Source of the DNA: Paenibacillus sp. PastM-3
Lineage (GTDB): Bacteria; Bacillota; Bacilli; Paenibacillales; Paenibacillaceae
DNA: 64,000 nt
Direction of reading: 5' to 3'
Assembly: GCF_029893965.1 (NCBI RefSeq)
Contig: NZ_JARXXP010000007.1
Coordinates: 124,001-188,000 of the forward strand
In this document: positions 7,761 through 16,651 of the stretch, piece by piece
How the letters are laid out: the number at the start of each line of letters is the position of its first letter
Numbering within the stretch: position 1 is the stretch's first letter
The notes under the pieces: generated by a model
What the model was told of the DNA's origin: nothing
Database searches by the model: none
What the model saw: only the letters and a program-made list of their open reading frames with translations
Translations under genes and position numbers: made by a program

Positions 7761-7991
7761 CTAGATGCCCCCTTTCCCTTTCCCTTTTCCGGCTTTGGAT
7801 TCGTAAGGACTGTAGAAGGCCGGCCATAATGTCCCTGCCCTCAGGGCTTCCGGCAGCGGATACTGCGGCAGACCCGGCGGCTGAAAGTTAATATACTGGT
7901 TCGGCGGCACAACGTACGTTTTGAACGGCACCGGCGGGCAAGGATCAAACGGTCCGCGGTAAGTGGCCCATACACGCTCCTGGGAGTTCAA
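7761..7991 (-). CDS. cotJA: spore coat protein CotJA
   Basis: A CotJA-type protein of 76 residues. It carries the diagnostic FDPCPPVPFKTYVVPPNQY block and EALRAGTLWPAFYSPY. An in-frame ATG exists at 8009, but its first codons are themselves the ribosome site (AGGAGGGG). The TTG at 7991, seven bases after that site, is therefore taken as the start. The C-terminus is a short Lys/Gly tail (KGKGKGGI). CotJA is required for assembly of CotJC in the coat. It is the first gene of the operon, behind a sigma-E-like -10 box. Confidence 0.88.
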   Translation of the reverse strand: MNSQERVWATYRGPFDPCPPVPFKTYVVPPNQYINFQPPGLPQYPLPEALRAGTLWPAFYSPYESKAGKGKGKGGI

Positions 7992-8049
7992 TTGCGTTCC
8001 CCTCCTCATTGGTTGATAGCCCTATTCTGGCTATAATCTCTTCGTAGCT

Positions 8050-8057
8050 ATTGTATG
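8050..8057 (-). promoter_or_regulatory. sigma-E-like -10 box of the cotJ operon
   Basis: CATACAAT on the minus strand fits the mother-cell sigma-E -10 (CATACA-T). It lies 59 bases upstream of the cotJA TTG. The -35 region is only loosely similar (GATT). In B. subtilis cotJ is under sigma-E, which supports the reading. Confidence 0.5.
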
Positions 8058-8090
8058 AGAGTCCACCCATCAATCAGAACGTTCACGACG

Positions 8091-8145
8091 AAAAAAAAAA
8101 CCGCACCGCCGCACCAGGACAAAACCTGTGTGCAGCAGTACGGCT
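8091..8145 (-). terminator. terminator of the CNNM/CBS gene
   Basis: On the minus strand a long GC-rich stem of 11 or more pairs, with a two-base bulge and G-U pairs (8101-8145), is followed by ten Ts (8091-8100). It separates the upstream membrane-protein gene from the cotJ operon. Confidence 0.8.
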
Positions 8146-8185
8146 TATTGTATCGGTATCGGCAACAGATGTATCTGAAGCGACC

Positions 8186-9544
8186 CTACTCCTTGTCCTC
8201 CTCACCGGCGCCGTCTGTCTCCTCCAGCTCCGGCGGATTCTTCTTGTGGATTTTGATTCTGGTAATCCGCAGCCGGGTCGATTCCTCCACCTCAAAGGTT
8301 ACATCGCCCACAACAATATTTTTACCCTTCGACGGGTTGCCCTCCAGCTCCTTGAACAGCCAGCCGCCGATGGAATCGACCTCTTCGTCTTCAATAATTA
8401 CACCGGTCAGGTCATTGACATCCTCAATCAGCATCCGCCCGTCCACGGAGATATATTCCCCGTTACGTTCAACCTCTGGACGCTCATTCTCGAACTCATC
8501 ATGCAGATCGCCGACGATTTCTTCGAGAATATCCTCGGCAGTCAGCAGGCCGGCCGTTCCGCCGTACTCATCGACCACCAGCGTCAGCTGGGCTTTATTC
8601 TTCTGCATCAGCCGCAGGGCATGGCTAATCTCCATTGATTCCGGTACATTCAGGATAGGGCGTACCAGCGATGCCAGATCATTCTGCTGATCGAGCGGGG
8701 CAAACAGCAGGTCGGTGATGTGAATAAAGCCGATAATCCGGTCTTTGTCTTCATTGGCGACGGGATATCTGGAATGCTTGGTTTCTGTTATAATCCGCAT
8801 ATTCTCTTCCAGCGACAGATTGCTGTACAGCACGTCCATATCGGTACGCGGCAGCATGACTTCACGGGCCAGCAGGTCCGAGAATTCAAATATATTATCC
8901 ATCAGCTTCATTTCATCCTGATCAATGACCCCGCTCTTGGCGCTCTGATTCATCAGGATGCGTATTTCCTCCTCCGAGTGGGCGGCTTCAGCTTCACTGG
9001 CAGGCTCCACGCCAACCAGTCTAAGAAGCGCATTTGCGGAAGCATTCAGAATCCAGATGAACGGAAGAAACAGATTATAAAAGAACATCAGCGGTGCGGA
9101 CAACAGCAGCGCTGAGCCTTCTGTTTTTTGAATCGCCAGGGATTTCGGAGCCAGCTCCCCCAGTACAATATGTAAGAAAGTAATAATGGAAAATCCGACT
9201 ATAACCGACACAGTAGAAATTAAAGTATGGTCGGTAACGCCGAGTTGAAACATCAGCGGCTCTACCAGCAGCTCCGAAATCGCCGGCTCCCCGATCCAGC
9301 CCAGCCCGAGGGAGGCAAGCGTAATTCCGAATTGGGTAGCAGACAGGTACGCATCCAGCTTCTTGTTGACCTTCAGCGCGTATCCGGCCATCTTGTTACC
9401 CTCACTCACCAGCTGGGTCAGACGGGACTGTCTGACCTTCACCAGCGAAAACTCTGCTGCAACAAATATACCGTTTAACAAGACAAGCACCAGAACCAGA
9501 ACCAGATTAAGCAATAAGCTTCCTATGTCAAATTCCGTATGCAC
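8186..9544 (-). CDS. hemolysin-family (CNNM/DUF21) membrane protein with CBS pair and CorC domain
   Basis: A 452-residue protein in three parts. The DUF21/CNNM transmembrane domain spans roughly residues 10-200 with four hydrophobic spans (NLVLVLVLVLLNGIFVAAEF, then LHIVLGELAPKSLAI). Two CBS domains follow at about 220-340 (MLPRTDMDVL start; VVDEYGGTAGLLTAEDILEEIVGDL). A CorC_HlyC domain lies at about 355-435. A charged tail ends in EETDGAGEEDKE. Such proteins (YhdP/YrkA-like) are magnesium or divalent-cation transport-related. The start is GTG. It is a probable single-gene unit with its own terminator. Confidence 0.9.
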   Translation of the reverse strand: MHTEFDIGSLLLNLVLVLVLVLLNGIFVAAEFSLVKVRQSRLTQLVSEGNKMAGYALKVNKKLDAYLSATQFGITLASLGLGWIGEPAISELLVEPLMFQLGVTDHTLISTVSVIVGFSIITFLHIVLGELAPKSLAIQKTEGSALLLSAPLMFFYNLFLPFIWILNASANALLRLVGVEPASEAEAAHSEEEIRILMNQSAKSGVIDQDEMKLMDNIFEFSDLLAREVMLPRTDMDVLYSNLSLEENMRIITETKHSRYPVANEDKDRIIGFIHITDLLFAPLDQQNDLASLVRPILNVPESMEISHALRLMQKNKAQLTLVVDEYGGTAGLLTAEDILEEIVGDLHDEFENERPEVERNGEYISVDGRMLIEDVNDLTGVIIEDEEVDSIGGWLFKELEGNPSKGKNIVVGDVTFEVEESTRLRITRIKIHKKNPPELEETDGAGEEDKE

Positions 9545-9562
9545 AATAACAACGCCTCGATT

Positions 9563-10699
9563 CTACAGTGTGATCGCCTTTCTTGATTTGAAATCGACCT
9601 TGGGGTAATACATATCAGCCACCAGCAGATTCGGACCGCAGCAGCCCGCAGCATCACAGAAGCAGTTCACCTTCTGGTTAAGAGGATGGCTGTTCTGCCA
9701 GTCGGCAAAGACATCGTCCAGCCTGCTTGAGCCAATGTTACCGAAAGCGGAAATATCGGCAAAATCGGTCACAAAGACATCGCCGGTAAACATATTCACA
9801 TTTACCCGGTTACGTCCGTCCGGATCATTGCGCAGCGTCACATTCTTCTCTGTCCGCAGTCTGCGCAGCAGCTGCTGGTCCTCTTCAAGAGAACTGCAGG
9901 CGAAGAACGGAAGCGTGCCGAACAGCATCCACATTTCCGGATCACGGGCGTCCAGCAGGGAATGAATCGCATCGCCCATCTCCTTCAGCGATAATACCGG
10001 CAGTGAGGAGGCAAAGCTTGAGGCATACATCGGATGAACCTCATGGCGTCTGGCGCCCATGTCACCGATCAGCTTATGGATTTGCGGCAGCTTCGTATGG
10101 GTACGGTAGTTGATCATTGATTCTGCGGAGATCAGCATGCCATCCTCACTGAGCCGGCGGGAATTCTCAATCATTGTTTCATATAGCCGGTACGCGGCTT
10201 CCCTGGAGACAGGATGTCCGCTGTTCGCGAAGCCGACCTCATGGAAGTCATCGCCGTTTACATAATTGAATGAGATATGCATAACATCCAGATAAGGCAG
10301 CAGCTTCTCATACCGGGCGTACGGCATCGTCAAATTTGAATTAATCTGTGAGCGGATGCCCCGCTCATGTGCATATTTCAGCAGCGGTACAATGATGTTA
10401 TCCACAGTAGAAGCACGGAACATCGGCTCTCCCCCGGTAATGCTTATGGTTTGCAAATGCTCCACTTCGTCAAGGCGCTTCAGCATATTGGCAAGCGGCA
10501 GCATTTCCCCTTCCTTCATGGTGAGGCTGTCACCGACCGCACAGTGTTCACAGCGCATATTGCACAGATTAGTAACCGTCATCTCCACACTGGTCAGTAC
10601 ATGCTGTCCATGCTGGCGCAGTGAAGTAATCGGATCCCAAGGATCATAGCTTGGTGACAGCTCCCTTATTATTCTTGATGAAGGTTCTAATATACTCAT
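9563..10699 (-). CDS. yfkAB: radical SAM protein YfkAB, fused form
   Basis: A 378-residue radical SAM enzyme. The SAM/4Fe-4S motif CNMRCEHC places cysteines at 46, 50 and 53, followed by SITGGEP. Near the C-terminus is CFCDAAGC (C346, C348, C353), the CxCxxxxC motif that defines the YfkAB family and may hold an auxiliary cluster. In B. subtilis 168 this is annotated as two genes; here it is one. The substrate is unknown. A GGAG ribosome site precedes the ATG. The next gene downstream lies 18 bases away, so read-through into the CNNM/CBS gene is possible. Confidence 0.9.
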   Translation of the reverse strand: MSILEPSSRIIRELSPSYDPWDPITSLRQHGQHVLTSVEMTVTNLCNMRCEHCAVGDSLTMKEGEMLPLANMLKRLDEVEHLQTISITGGEPMFRASTVDNIIVPLLKYAHERGIRSQINSNLTMPYARYEKLLPYLDVMHISFNYVNGDDFHEVGFANSGHPVSREAAYRLYETMIENSRRLSEDGMLISAESMINYRTHTKLPQIHKLIGDMGARRHEVHPMYASSFASSLPVLSLKEMGDAIHSLLDARDPEMWMLFGTLPFFACSSLEEDQQLLRRLRTEKNVTLRNDPDGRNRVNVNMFTGDVFVTDFADISAFGNIGSSRLDDVFADWQNSHPLNQKVNCFCDAAGCCGPNLLVADMYYPKVDFKSRKAITL

Positions 10700-10923
10700 T
10701 TTTGCTTGCTCCTTTAATACGTATTCCTAATTATTAACCCAAATAAATGAAAAAGATAGGCAGCTTACCCTTTATCATACCACGCCCGGCCAAAAAACGT
10801 CATATTCTGAAACCCCTGGATGCCGGTGTGCCGCTGAAACAGCTCCTAATGAAAAACAGCGGGGCGATAACAGGCCTTGTCAACCGCACAACTGCGGCTG
10901 CCTGTTTTTCGCTCCTCGCTGCT

Positions 10924-10954
10924 AGGAGGCAGAGTGCTTCGTACGAAGCCTCCT
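10924..10954. repeat. palindromic element 3' of the HD-GYP gene
   Basis: AGGAGGC (10924-10930) pairs with GCCTCCT (10948-10954). Inside is a 14-base perfect palindrome GCTTCGTACGAAGC (10936-10949) that overlaps the outer arm, so two structures compete. It lies just after the HD-GYP stop codon and may act as a terminator without a good T tract. Confidence 0.4.
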
Positions 10955-10971
10955 GCCGCAATTTCTGCAAT

Positions 10972-12072
10972 TCAGGTGGACTTCGTCTGCTCGCCGTCAT
11001 CCGAGACATCGGAAATCACTACGGAAAGTGCAGTGCCCAGATCAATCTCATACGGCGTAACCGGTTCACCTTCCTGACCCGTAATCACCCGCACTACCGG
11101 CCTGTGCGGTATGCTGGGGTCTATCTTCACAACAATACCGCTTTCCCCTGTACTCAGCTTGACTGTCAGCCCAAGCGGATAGATTGCCACCCGGTCTCTG
11201 AACAGCTCAAGCTGCTTCTGCTCGTATAAGGTACCGGAACCGACATACAGCGCTTCAACCGCCTGGTGGGGCAGCATCGCTTTTTTGTAGATCCGGTTAG
11301 AGGTCATCGCATCATAAGAATCAGCGACACCCAGCCATTTGGCGTATTCATGAATCTGCGGGCCGGTCAGCCCGCGCGGATAGCCGGTGCCGTTAATACG
11401 TTCATGATGCTGCAGTGCGCAATGCGCCGCGAGCAGCGGGATGTTAGGCTCATCCTTGAGAATCCGGTAGCCGATTTCCGTATGGGCCTGCATATGGCGG
11501 AATTCTTCATCGCTAAGCATGCCGGGCTTTTGAACGATTTTGACCGGGATCTGGGTTTTGCCGATATCATGCAGCAGCGAACCGAGACCGAGCACGCGCA
11601 GCTCTTCTTTGCTGTAACCATAAGCAATACCAAGGACAAGTGTATAGAGACATACATTAAGCGAATGGACATACAGGTAATTATCCGCTGTGTGCATATC
11701 CGCCAGCATAATCATCGGATCTTCCTGGGAGGACATATCGTCCAGAATGGAATCCATTACCTTGGAGAATTTTTTGTCCAGATGATAAAAGCCTTTGGTA
11801 ATACCGGACATGCTGGACATCTCCTGGAACTGGCTACGGATTACCTTAAGCGCCTGGTTACGCGTTTCATCATGCAGCAATGTGGTGATCACGACATCAT
11901 CTGTATTGGCATCCTCTATATAGACATAGCCGATGTCGATCCTGGCCAGCCGCTTGATTAACGCATCCGATAGTTCTACCCCGTCAGCGAGCAGAACCAG
12001 TCCTTCATCATTATAAATCTTTTTTCCCAGCTTCATCCCCGACTGAAGCCGATTCACGGATACTAAACGCAC
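10972..12072 (-). CDS. HD-GYP domain protein, probable cyclic-di-GMP phosphodiesterase
   Basis: A 366-residue soluble protein. An N-terminal beta-rich segment (residues 1-75) is followed by an HD-GYP domain at about 125-300. The catalytic residues are intact: H136 in YVHSLNV, LLHDIGK (H168, D169), H197, QHHE (222-223) and GTGYP (GYP 230-232), then VADSYDAMTSNR. It should hydrolyse c-di-GMP (or a related cyclic dinucleotide) using a bound metal pair. The start is GTG at 12072, nine bases after AGGAG. A second HD-GYP gene of the same architecture lies 3.4 kb away on the other strand, but lacks the HD histidine. Confidence 0.9.
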   Translation of the reverse strand: MRLVSVNRLQSGMKLGKKIYNDEGLVLLADGVELSDALIKRLARIDIGYVYIEDANTDDVVITTLLHDETRNQALKVIRSQFQEMSSMSGITKGFYHLDKKFSKVMDSILDDMSSQEDPMIMLADMHTADNYLYVHSLNVCLYTLVLGIAYGYSKEELRVLGLGSLLHDIGKTQIPVKIVQKPGMLSDEEFRHMQAHTEIGYRILKDEPNIPLLAAHCALQHHERINGTGYPRGLTGPQIHEYAKWLGVADSYDAMTSNRIYKKAMLPHQAVEALYVGSGTLYEQKQLELFRDRVAIYPLGLTVKLSTGESGIVVKIDPSIPHRPVVRVITGQEGEPVTPYEIDLGTALSVVISDVSDDGEQTKST

Positions 12073-12168
12073 CTTGGCTCACTCCTGCCTTTAACGGTAA
12101 ATTGCTATTCTGTTTCTAAAGCTATAAATGCATTCTGTGTCTATACCGTTATCTTGAACGAACCTGGG

Positions 12169-12996
12169 CTAACGCATAATAAACAGCCAGAAAACGGCTG
12201 CCAGTATAAAACGGTAAATCGCAAAATGCGTCGGTCTGATCTTCTGAATCAGCTTCATAAATAGTACCACCACGACATAAGCGACCACAAAGGCAATCAC
12301 GAAGCCGATCGCAAAATCCCAAATGGTATCCTTGGTGAAATATTTGTAAGAATCCAGCAGCTCATAGCCGGATGCAGCGCACATAATCGGAATGGCAATA
12401 AGGAAGGAGAAGTCGGCTGACGCCTTGTAGCTTACCCCGCTCAGCATACCGCCTGAAATCGTTGAACCGGAACGTGAAAATCCCGGCCAGAGCACTGAAA
12501 TAATCTGGTACAGACCGATGGCCAGCGCCTGGCCGTACGACAAATCATCCAGCTCATGCGCAGTCACGCGCGATTTGCGCTTGTTCCACCACTCCGCCAC
12601 AATCATCAGTATCCCGCCGGCAACGAGCGCCCAGAGCACCGTAGTGGCTCCGAACAGGCCTTTAATAAAATCCCGGGCAAAAAAAGCCACAGCCAGCGCC
12701 GGAGCAATCCCAAGGATTACGTGAATCAGATTGAGCCGTGAGGCCGGCATTACGCCGCCTCTGCCCCGGTTGCTGCGCCCGATGCCGAGCAGATCCAGCA
12801 CACGTTTGCGGTAGACCAGTGCAATGGCCAGAATTGCGCCAAGCTGAATCACGATTTCATATGTCTTCATGATCGGCGACTGTTCATCAAAGCCAAGCAG
12901 CTTGGTAGTAAGAATCATATGGCCCGTAGAAGATACCGGAATAAATTCGGTAATTCCTTCTACTATAGCTAGAATTATTGCTGTAATTGTATCCAT
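12169..12996 (-). CDS. uppP: undecaprenyl-diphosphate phosphatase
   Basis: A 275-residue integral membrane protein of the UppP/BacA family with about eight spans. The two signature loops are VEGITEFIPVSSTGHMIL (residues 13-30) and PGFSRSGSTISGG (about 170-182). They contain the catalytic Glu/Ser/His and Arg residues of the family. It removes a phosphate from undecaprenyl pyrophosphate to regenerate the lipid carrier for peptidoglycan synthesis, and confers bacitracin tolerance when abundant. The ribosome site is AGGAGGAAG. Its neighbours have no cell-wall function, so it is probably an independent unit. Confidence 0.93.
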   Translation of the reverse strand: MDTITAIILAIVEGITEFIPVSSTGHMILTTKLLGFDEQSPIMKTYEIVIQLGAILAIALVYRKRVLDLLGIGRSNRGRGGVMPASRLNLIHVILGIAPALAVAFFARDFIKGLFGATTVLWALVAGGILMIVAEWWNKRKSRVTAHELDDLSYGQALAIGLYQIISVLWPGFSRSGSTISGGMLSGVSYKASADFSFLIAIPIMCAASGYELLDSYKYFTKDTIWDFAIGFVIAFVVAYVVVVLFMKLIQKIRPTHFAIYRFILAAVFWLFIMR

Positions 12997-13070
12997 AGCT
13001 TCCTCCTGATTGAAAAATGAACACTGCTTTTGGTTATTGCCTGTGCTGTTATGTGCTTATGTAAGAAAAG

Positions 13071-14519
13071 CTATACAGCGCCTGTGTCTACCCAGCGGAT
13101 ACCGGCACTTTCTTCCAGGCTTTCAGGACGCTGCAGCTCCATCCGCAGCAGATCGCGCAGAAAATGCGGCACCAGATACACCGGATCGCGTCCGTTCGCA
13201 ATACTCTCATAGCCGGAACGGAAGGTGAACATATCCAGGGTACCGACCTCATATTCCGTTTCGTCCTCCAGCGGTTCCCCTTCGACAAAAACTGCAATAC
13301 TGTTATCATAAGGCATCGCAGCAGGGTCATACAAGATTTTTAATCCATCCGCAGCCAGGCTGCCGAGCACCTTTCCCCTGAAGCCGTAACCGAAAATCGG
13401 CTTCATGCAGAACGCTTCTGTCAGGCTCTGCGCAAGAGCGGTCCGGATATCTCTGCCCATAAGCTTTATAATGCAGGGATTGATCGGTGACGGACACAGC
13501 GCATGCAGCATACCTGCCGTTATGGTGCCTTCCGGAAGCGGACCGAGCAGCTGGCCCGTATTGACCAGCGACAGTCTGGTGCCTGTAAACCGGCGCACTG
13601 CCTGGGCCAGCAGATTGCCGAAGGGCGATTCACCCAGCAGATCAAGCGGAAGCTCATGCCCGGTGATCGCTACAGTCTCCTCCAGCGCTTCACGCCCTTG
13701 CTGCAGATGGAGCGCAGCCGCCGGAGCGATCACGGGCTCGGTCAGCTGCTGATCCAGTTCAACGCAGCCGCCGCTGACCAGTCTGAACGGCCTGCCGGCT
13801 TCAGGCCGCTCAAACTGCAGTCTTCCCAGATAGCGGCCGAATTTCCCGGCCCCGCAGACCGCGGTTCCGTTAATCAGAAGCGGCTGCTCCAGCAGATGAT
13901 GGGTATGGCCTCCGAGAATGGCATGTACGCCCTCCAGACGCTCGGCCAGCAGCTTATCTGCCGGCAGTCCCAGATGGGAAAGGATGATCACAATATCCGC
14001 CTGCTGAGCCAGCAGCCGGCATTGCTCACGAAGCGCTTCCTCAGGCTCCATGACTTTCCATCCCAGCAGTGCATAAAAGGAGGTAAACGCAGCAGTAGCC
14101 CCGGTTATGCCGATCCTGATGCCGTTCTTCTCCACAATGGCATGCTGCCTCATCCATTGCGGAGGCTGCCCGGTGGCGGCATCAAGAAAATTACAGCATA
14201 CTACGGGGCACTGCAGCCCTGAGAATATGGCGGCCAGCGTCTCTGGCGAAAAGGTCAGGCCTTCGTTATTGCCGATGGTTACCGCGTCATACCCGGTCAG
14301 ATTGATGATGTCTATATTCGCCTGACCCATTGTTCCTTCCGTCTCTACAGCAGCCCGGTCCATATGGTCACCGATATCCACCAGCAGCACTGCGTCCTCA
14401 CCTGCTGCAGCTTTGAGCCCGGCTATTCCGGCGGCAATGGGACTCATCGTCTCAAAATGGCTATGTATATCATTGGTATGTAGTATCGTCAGTCTTTGCG
14501 GTGCAGACTCCATGAGCAC
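13071..14519 (-). CDS. bifunctional metallophosphatase/5'-nucleotidase, secretion signal absent
   Basis: About 480 residues. The metallophosphatase domain carries ILHTNDIHSHFE, VDIGDHMDRA, TIGNNEG, ILSHLG and ILGGHTHH, the ordered metal-ligand motifs of the UshA/YunD family. The C-terminal 5'-nucleotidase domain covers about 280-470. There is no signal peptide, as in B. subtilis YunD, so it is cytoplasmic. The start is uncertain: GTG at 14519 is six bases from GGAAGG and is preferred to ATG at 14513. The much longer open frame to 14801 has no start signal and overlaps the divergent molybdopterin gene. It probably dephosphorylates nucleotides or UDP-sugars. Confidence 0.85.
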   Translation of the reverse strand: MLMESAPQRLTILHTNDIHSHFETMSPIAAGIAGLKAAAGEDAVLLVDIGDHMDRAAVETEGTMGQANIDIINLTGYDAVTIGNNEGLTFSPETLAAIFSGLQCPVVCCNFLDAATGQPPQWMRQHAIVEKNGIRIGITGATAAFTSFYALLGWKVMEPEEALREQCRLLAQQADIVIILSHLGLPADKLLAERLEGVHAILGGHTHHLLEQPLLINGTAVCGAGKFGRYLGRLQFERPEAGRPFRLVSGGCVELDQQLTEPVIAPAAALHLQQGREALEETVAITGHELPLDLLGESPFGNLLAQAVRRFTGTRLSLVNTGQLLGPLPEGTITAGMLHALCPSPINPCIIKLMGRDIRTALAQSLTEAFCMKPIFGYGFRGKVLGSLAADGLKILYDPAAMPYDNSIAVFVEGEPLEDETEYEVGTLDMFTFRSGYESIANGRDPVYLVPHFLRDLLRMELQRPESLEESAGIRWVDTGAV

Positions 14520-14651
14520 TAGTTCCCTTCCTTCTGTAAAGCCGTTCCGGCAGAAGCGGCAGGCATGTAATCTTATGTAGCCTAGCATAACATTTTCAGG
14601 GGCATTATGGTATATTGGAATCATTATTAGAACCCCGAGGTGAAATGAACC

Positions 14652-15365
14652 ATGCAGATCAACATTCGCCTGTTCGCCGGCCTGGCCGAGCTGTTCAGCG
14701 CATCCACCCTGAAATTCCAGGCACCCGAAGCCCCGTTGACCGCGGGCGGACTGAAGGCGCTGCTTGCCGCTGCTTATCCTGAGGCTGCACAGCAAATCCA
14801 TTCTTCACTCGTAGCTATTGACCACGAATATGCGCCAGACGATACACCTGTTACTGAGGATTCCGAAGTAGCACTGATCCCGCCGGTATCGGGAGGGGAG
14901 CCTGCAGATCCCGACGGAGAGACAGCCGACGGACTGTTTATCATTACCGGCCAGCCTCTCAATGCAGAAGTACTGCTGGACAAGGTGCTGGATCAGAATC
15001 ACGGCGCTTCCCTTGTATTTGTAGGTACAACCCGGGAAATGACCGGGGAACAGCGGACTACAGCCCTTCATTATGAAGCCTATACTCCCATGGCACTTGC
15101 CAAGCTGCAGGAAATCGGCAACGATGTCCGGAGCCGGTGGAATGCTAATTGCGCAATTGCACACCGGACAGGCCTGGTAGGACTTAAGGAGGCCAGTGTC
15201 ATCATCGCCGTCTCCGCCGCTCACCGTGACATTTGTTATGAAGCAAGCCGATATGCCATTGAGAGGCTGAAAGCCGATGTACCGGTATGGAAGAAGGATA
15301 TCAATGAATCCGGTGAGGCCTGGCTCGGCTCTGACCCGAAAGCCAAAGCGTATAAATCCCTGTAA
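14652..15365 (+). CDS. molybdopterin synthase, MoaD-MoaE fusion
   Basis: A 237-residue fusion. Residues 1-82 are a MoaD ubiquitin-like domain (MQINIRLFAGLAELF start) ending in IPPVSGG. Residues about 95-237 are MoaE (IITGQPLNAEV, FVGTTRE, LHYEAYTPMA, HRTGLVGLKE, VPVWKKD). MoaD normally needs a free C-terminal Gly-Gly for thiocarboxylation. Here the pair (G81-G82) is internal, so cleavage, or another route, must be assumed. The mycobacterial fusion MoaX is reported to be cleaved at a similar place. A CGAGGTGAA ribosome site precedes the ATG. No other molybdenum cofactor gene is nearby. It is divergent from the 5'-nucleotidase gene. Confidence 0.9.
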   Translation: MQINIRLFAGLAELFSASTLKFQAPEAPLTAGGLKALLAAAYPEAAQQIHSSLVAIDHEYAPDDTPVTEDSEVALIPPVSGGEPADPDGETADGLFIITGQPLNAEVLLDKVLDQNHGASLVFVGTTREMTGEQRTTALHYEAYTPMALAKLQEIGNDVRSRWNANCAIAHRTGLVGLKEASVIIAVSAAHRDICYEASRYAIERLKADVPVWKKDINESGEAWLGSDPKAKAYKSL

Positions 15366-15454
15366 CCTTACAGTAAAACCATTGAATAATTCCGTCTTTG
15401 TTGCTATGCTGGGTACAACTGGGTACAAATTACTATTAGTAAGGTGGCATAGCA

Positions 15455-16495
15455 TTGAGAGTACACGTCATGGATCTTAAAGCCGGTGATTACCTGCAGT
15501 CGGATACCTTTAGTTCAAGAGGCCTACACGTATTATCCAAAGGATCGCGCCTTCGGCTTGAAGAAATCTCCAGGCTGATACAGCACGGGGTTGATTACGT
15601 TGATATTGATGCCCGGGAACACACGGTTATCAATACCGGCGGATCTCCCGTCATAGAGACTGTAAATGCAAACTTTGACAACAGTATAGAAGGCTTTGAG
15701 TCACTGTATCTGGAAGCGTTGACCAAAGGGAGCTTCAACCAGTCCGTGGTAGATGACATCCTTCAGCCTACCCTGCAAGCGCTGGACAAGCACAAAGATG
15801 TAGTAACGCTGCTGCTGCTGCTGGACAGGGATGATAATTATACCTATAACCATTCCCTGCAGGTTGGCATGCTTTCCTATTATATTGCATCATGGCTCGG
15901 ATATTCCAAGCAGGAGTGTTATGAGATCGGACGGGCCGGATATTTAATCGACATCGGCAACTGCCAGATTTCTCCTGCCATCCTTCAGAAGCCGGGTAAG
16001 CTCACCTCTCAGGAATATGAAGAAGTCAAACTACATACGCTTTACGGCAATGAAATTATCCGCAGCTCCATGGACGACCCCTTTACTGCTCTTATTGCCC
16101 TGCAGCATCATGAACGGGATGACGGCACCGGCTATCCGAACAACCTGACCAAATCCGAGATCCACCCCTATGCCCAAATTGCAGCCGTTGCCGATACTTA
16201 CAGTGCGATGACCTCCCAGCGGGCCTATCAGTCGAAGCAGGAATTCATCTCCGTCCTGCGGGAACTTAATTCCCTCAGCTTCGGCAAGCTGAATGGCAGT
16301 CATGTACAGGCCTTTATCCAGCATCTGATGCCCAATTTCATTAACAAAAAGGTGTTGCTCAGCACCGGTGACATGGGTGTTATTATTATGAACAATCCCC
16401 TTGATGTCTTCCGTCCGCTGGTTCAGATTGAGAGCAAATTTGTTGATCTGTCCCGTGAGCGCCAAATTAGCGTTGTGGAAATTTACATGGAATAA
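15455..16495 (+). CDS. HD-GYP-type protein with degenerate HD motif
   Basis: A 346-residue paralogue of the HD-GYP protein at 10972-12072, with the same N-terminal segment (MRVHVMDLKAGDYLQ) and domain order. H133 (YNHSLQV), H194, HH 218-219 and GTGYP (226-228) remain. The HD motif itself reads YLIDIGN, so the metal-binding histidine is Ile165 and the DIGK lysine is Asn169. Catalysis is doubtful; a sensor or scaffold role is more likely. The start is TTG at 15455, seven bases after AAGGTGG. It begins 90 bases after moaDE on the same strand and ends with its own terminator. Confidence 0.85.
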   Translation: MRVHVMDLKAGDYLQSDTFSSRGLHVLSKGSRLRLEEISRLIQHGVDYVDIDAREHTVINTGGSPVIETVNANFDNSIEGFESLYLEALTKGSFNQSVVDDILQPTLQALDKHKDVVTLLLLLDRDDNYTYNHSLQVGMLSYYIASWLGYSKQECYEIGRAGYLIDIGNCQISPAILQKPGKLTSQEYEEVKLHTLYGNEIIRSSMDDPFTALIALQHHERDDGTGYPNNLTKSEIHPYAQIAAVADTYSAMTSQRAYQSKQEFISVLRELNSLSFGKLNGSHVQAFIQHLMPNFINKKVLLSTGDMGVIIMNNPLDVFRPLVQIESKFVDLSRERQISVVEIYME

Positions 16496-16498
16496 AAG

Positions 16499-16535
16499 AG
16501 AGGCCCCTAAGCTGATACCGGTGCAGGGCGCCTCT
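16499..16535 (+). terminator. terminator of the degenerate HD-GYP gene
   Basis: AGAGGCCCCT (16499-16508) pairs with GGGCGCCTCT (16526-16535) with mismatches near the loop, followed by TTTTTA. Confidence 0.7.
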
Positions 16536-16651
16536 TTTTAGTTAAAGAGATAATTAGTGAAATCCTCTGTAATTGGCTTGTACAGCCGTATGGACTCCTG
16601 TTTCCCTGGCTAGGCTGTTAAGACAGCTGTACAAAAACTGGAGGTGAAATG

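Noticed and set aside
14520..14801. Long N-terminal extension of the 5'-nucleotidase frame
   Set aside because: It overlaps the start of the divergent moaDE gene and lacks a ribosome site; the family-like sequence starts at 14519-14513.
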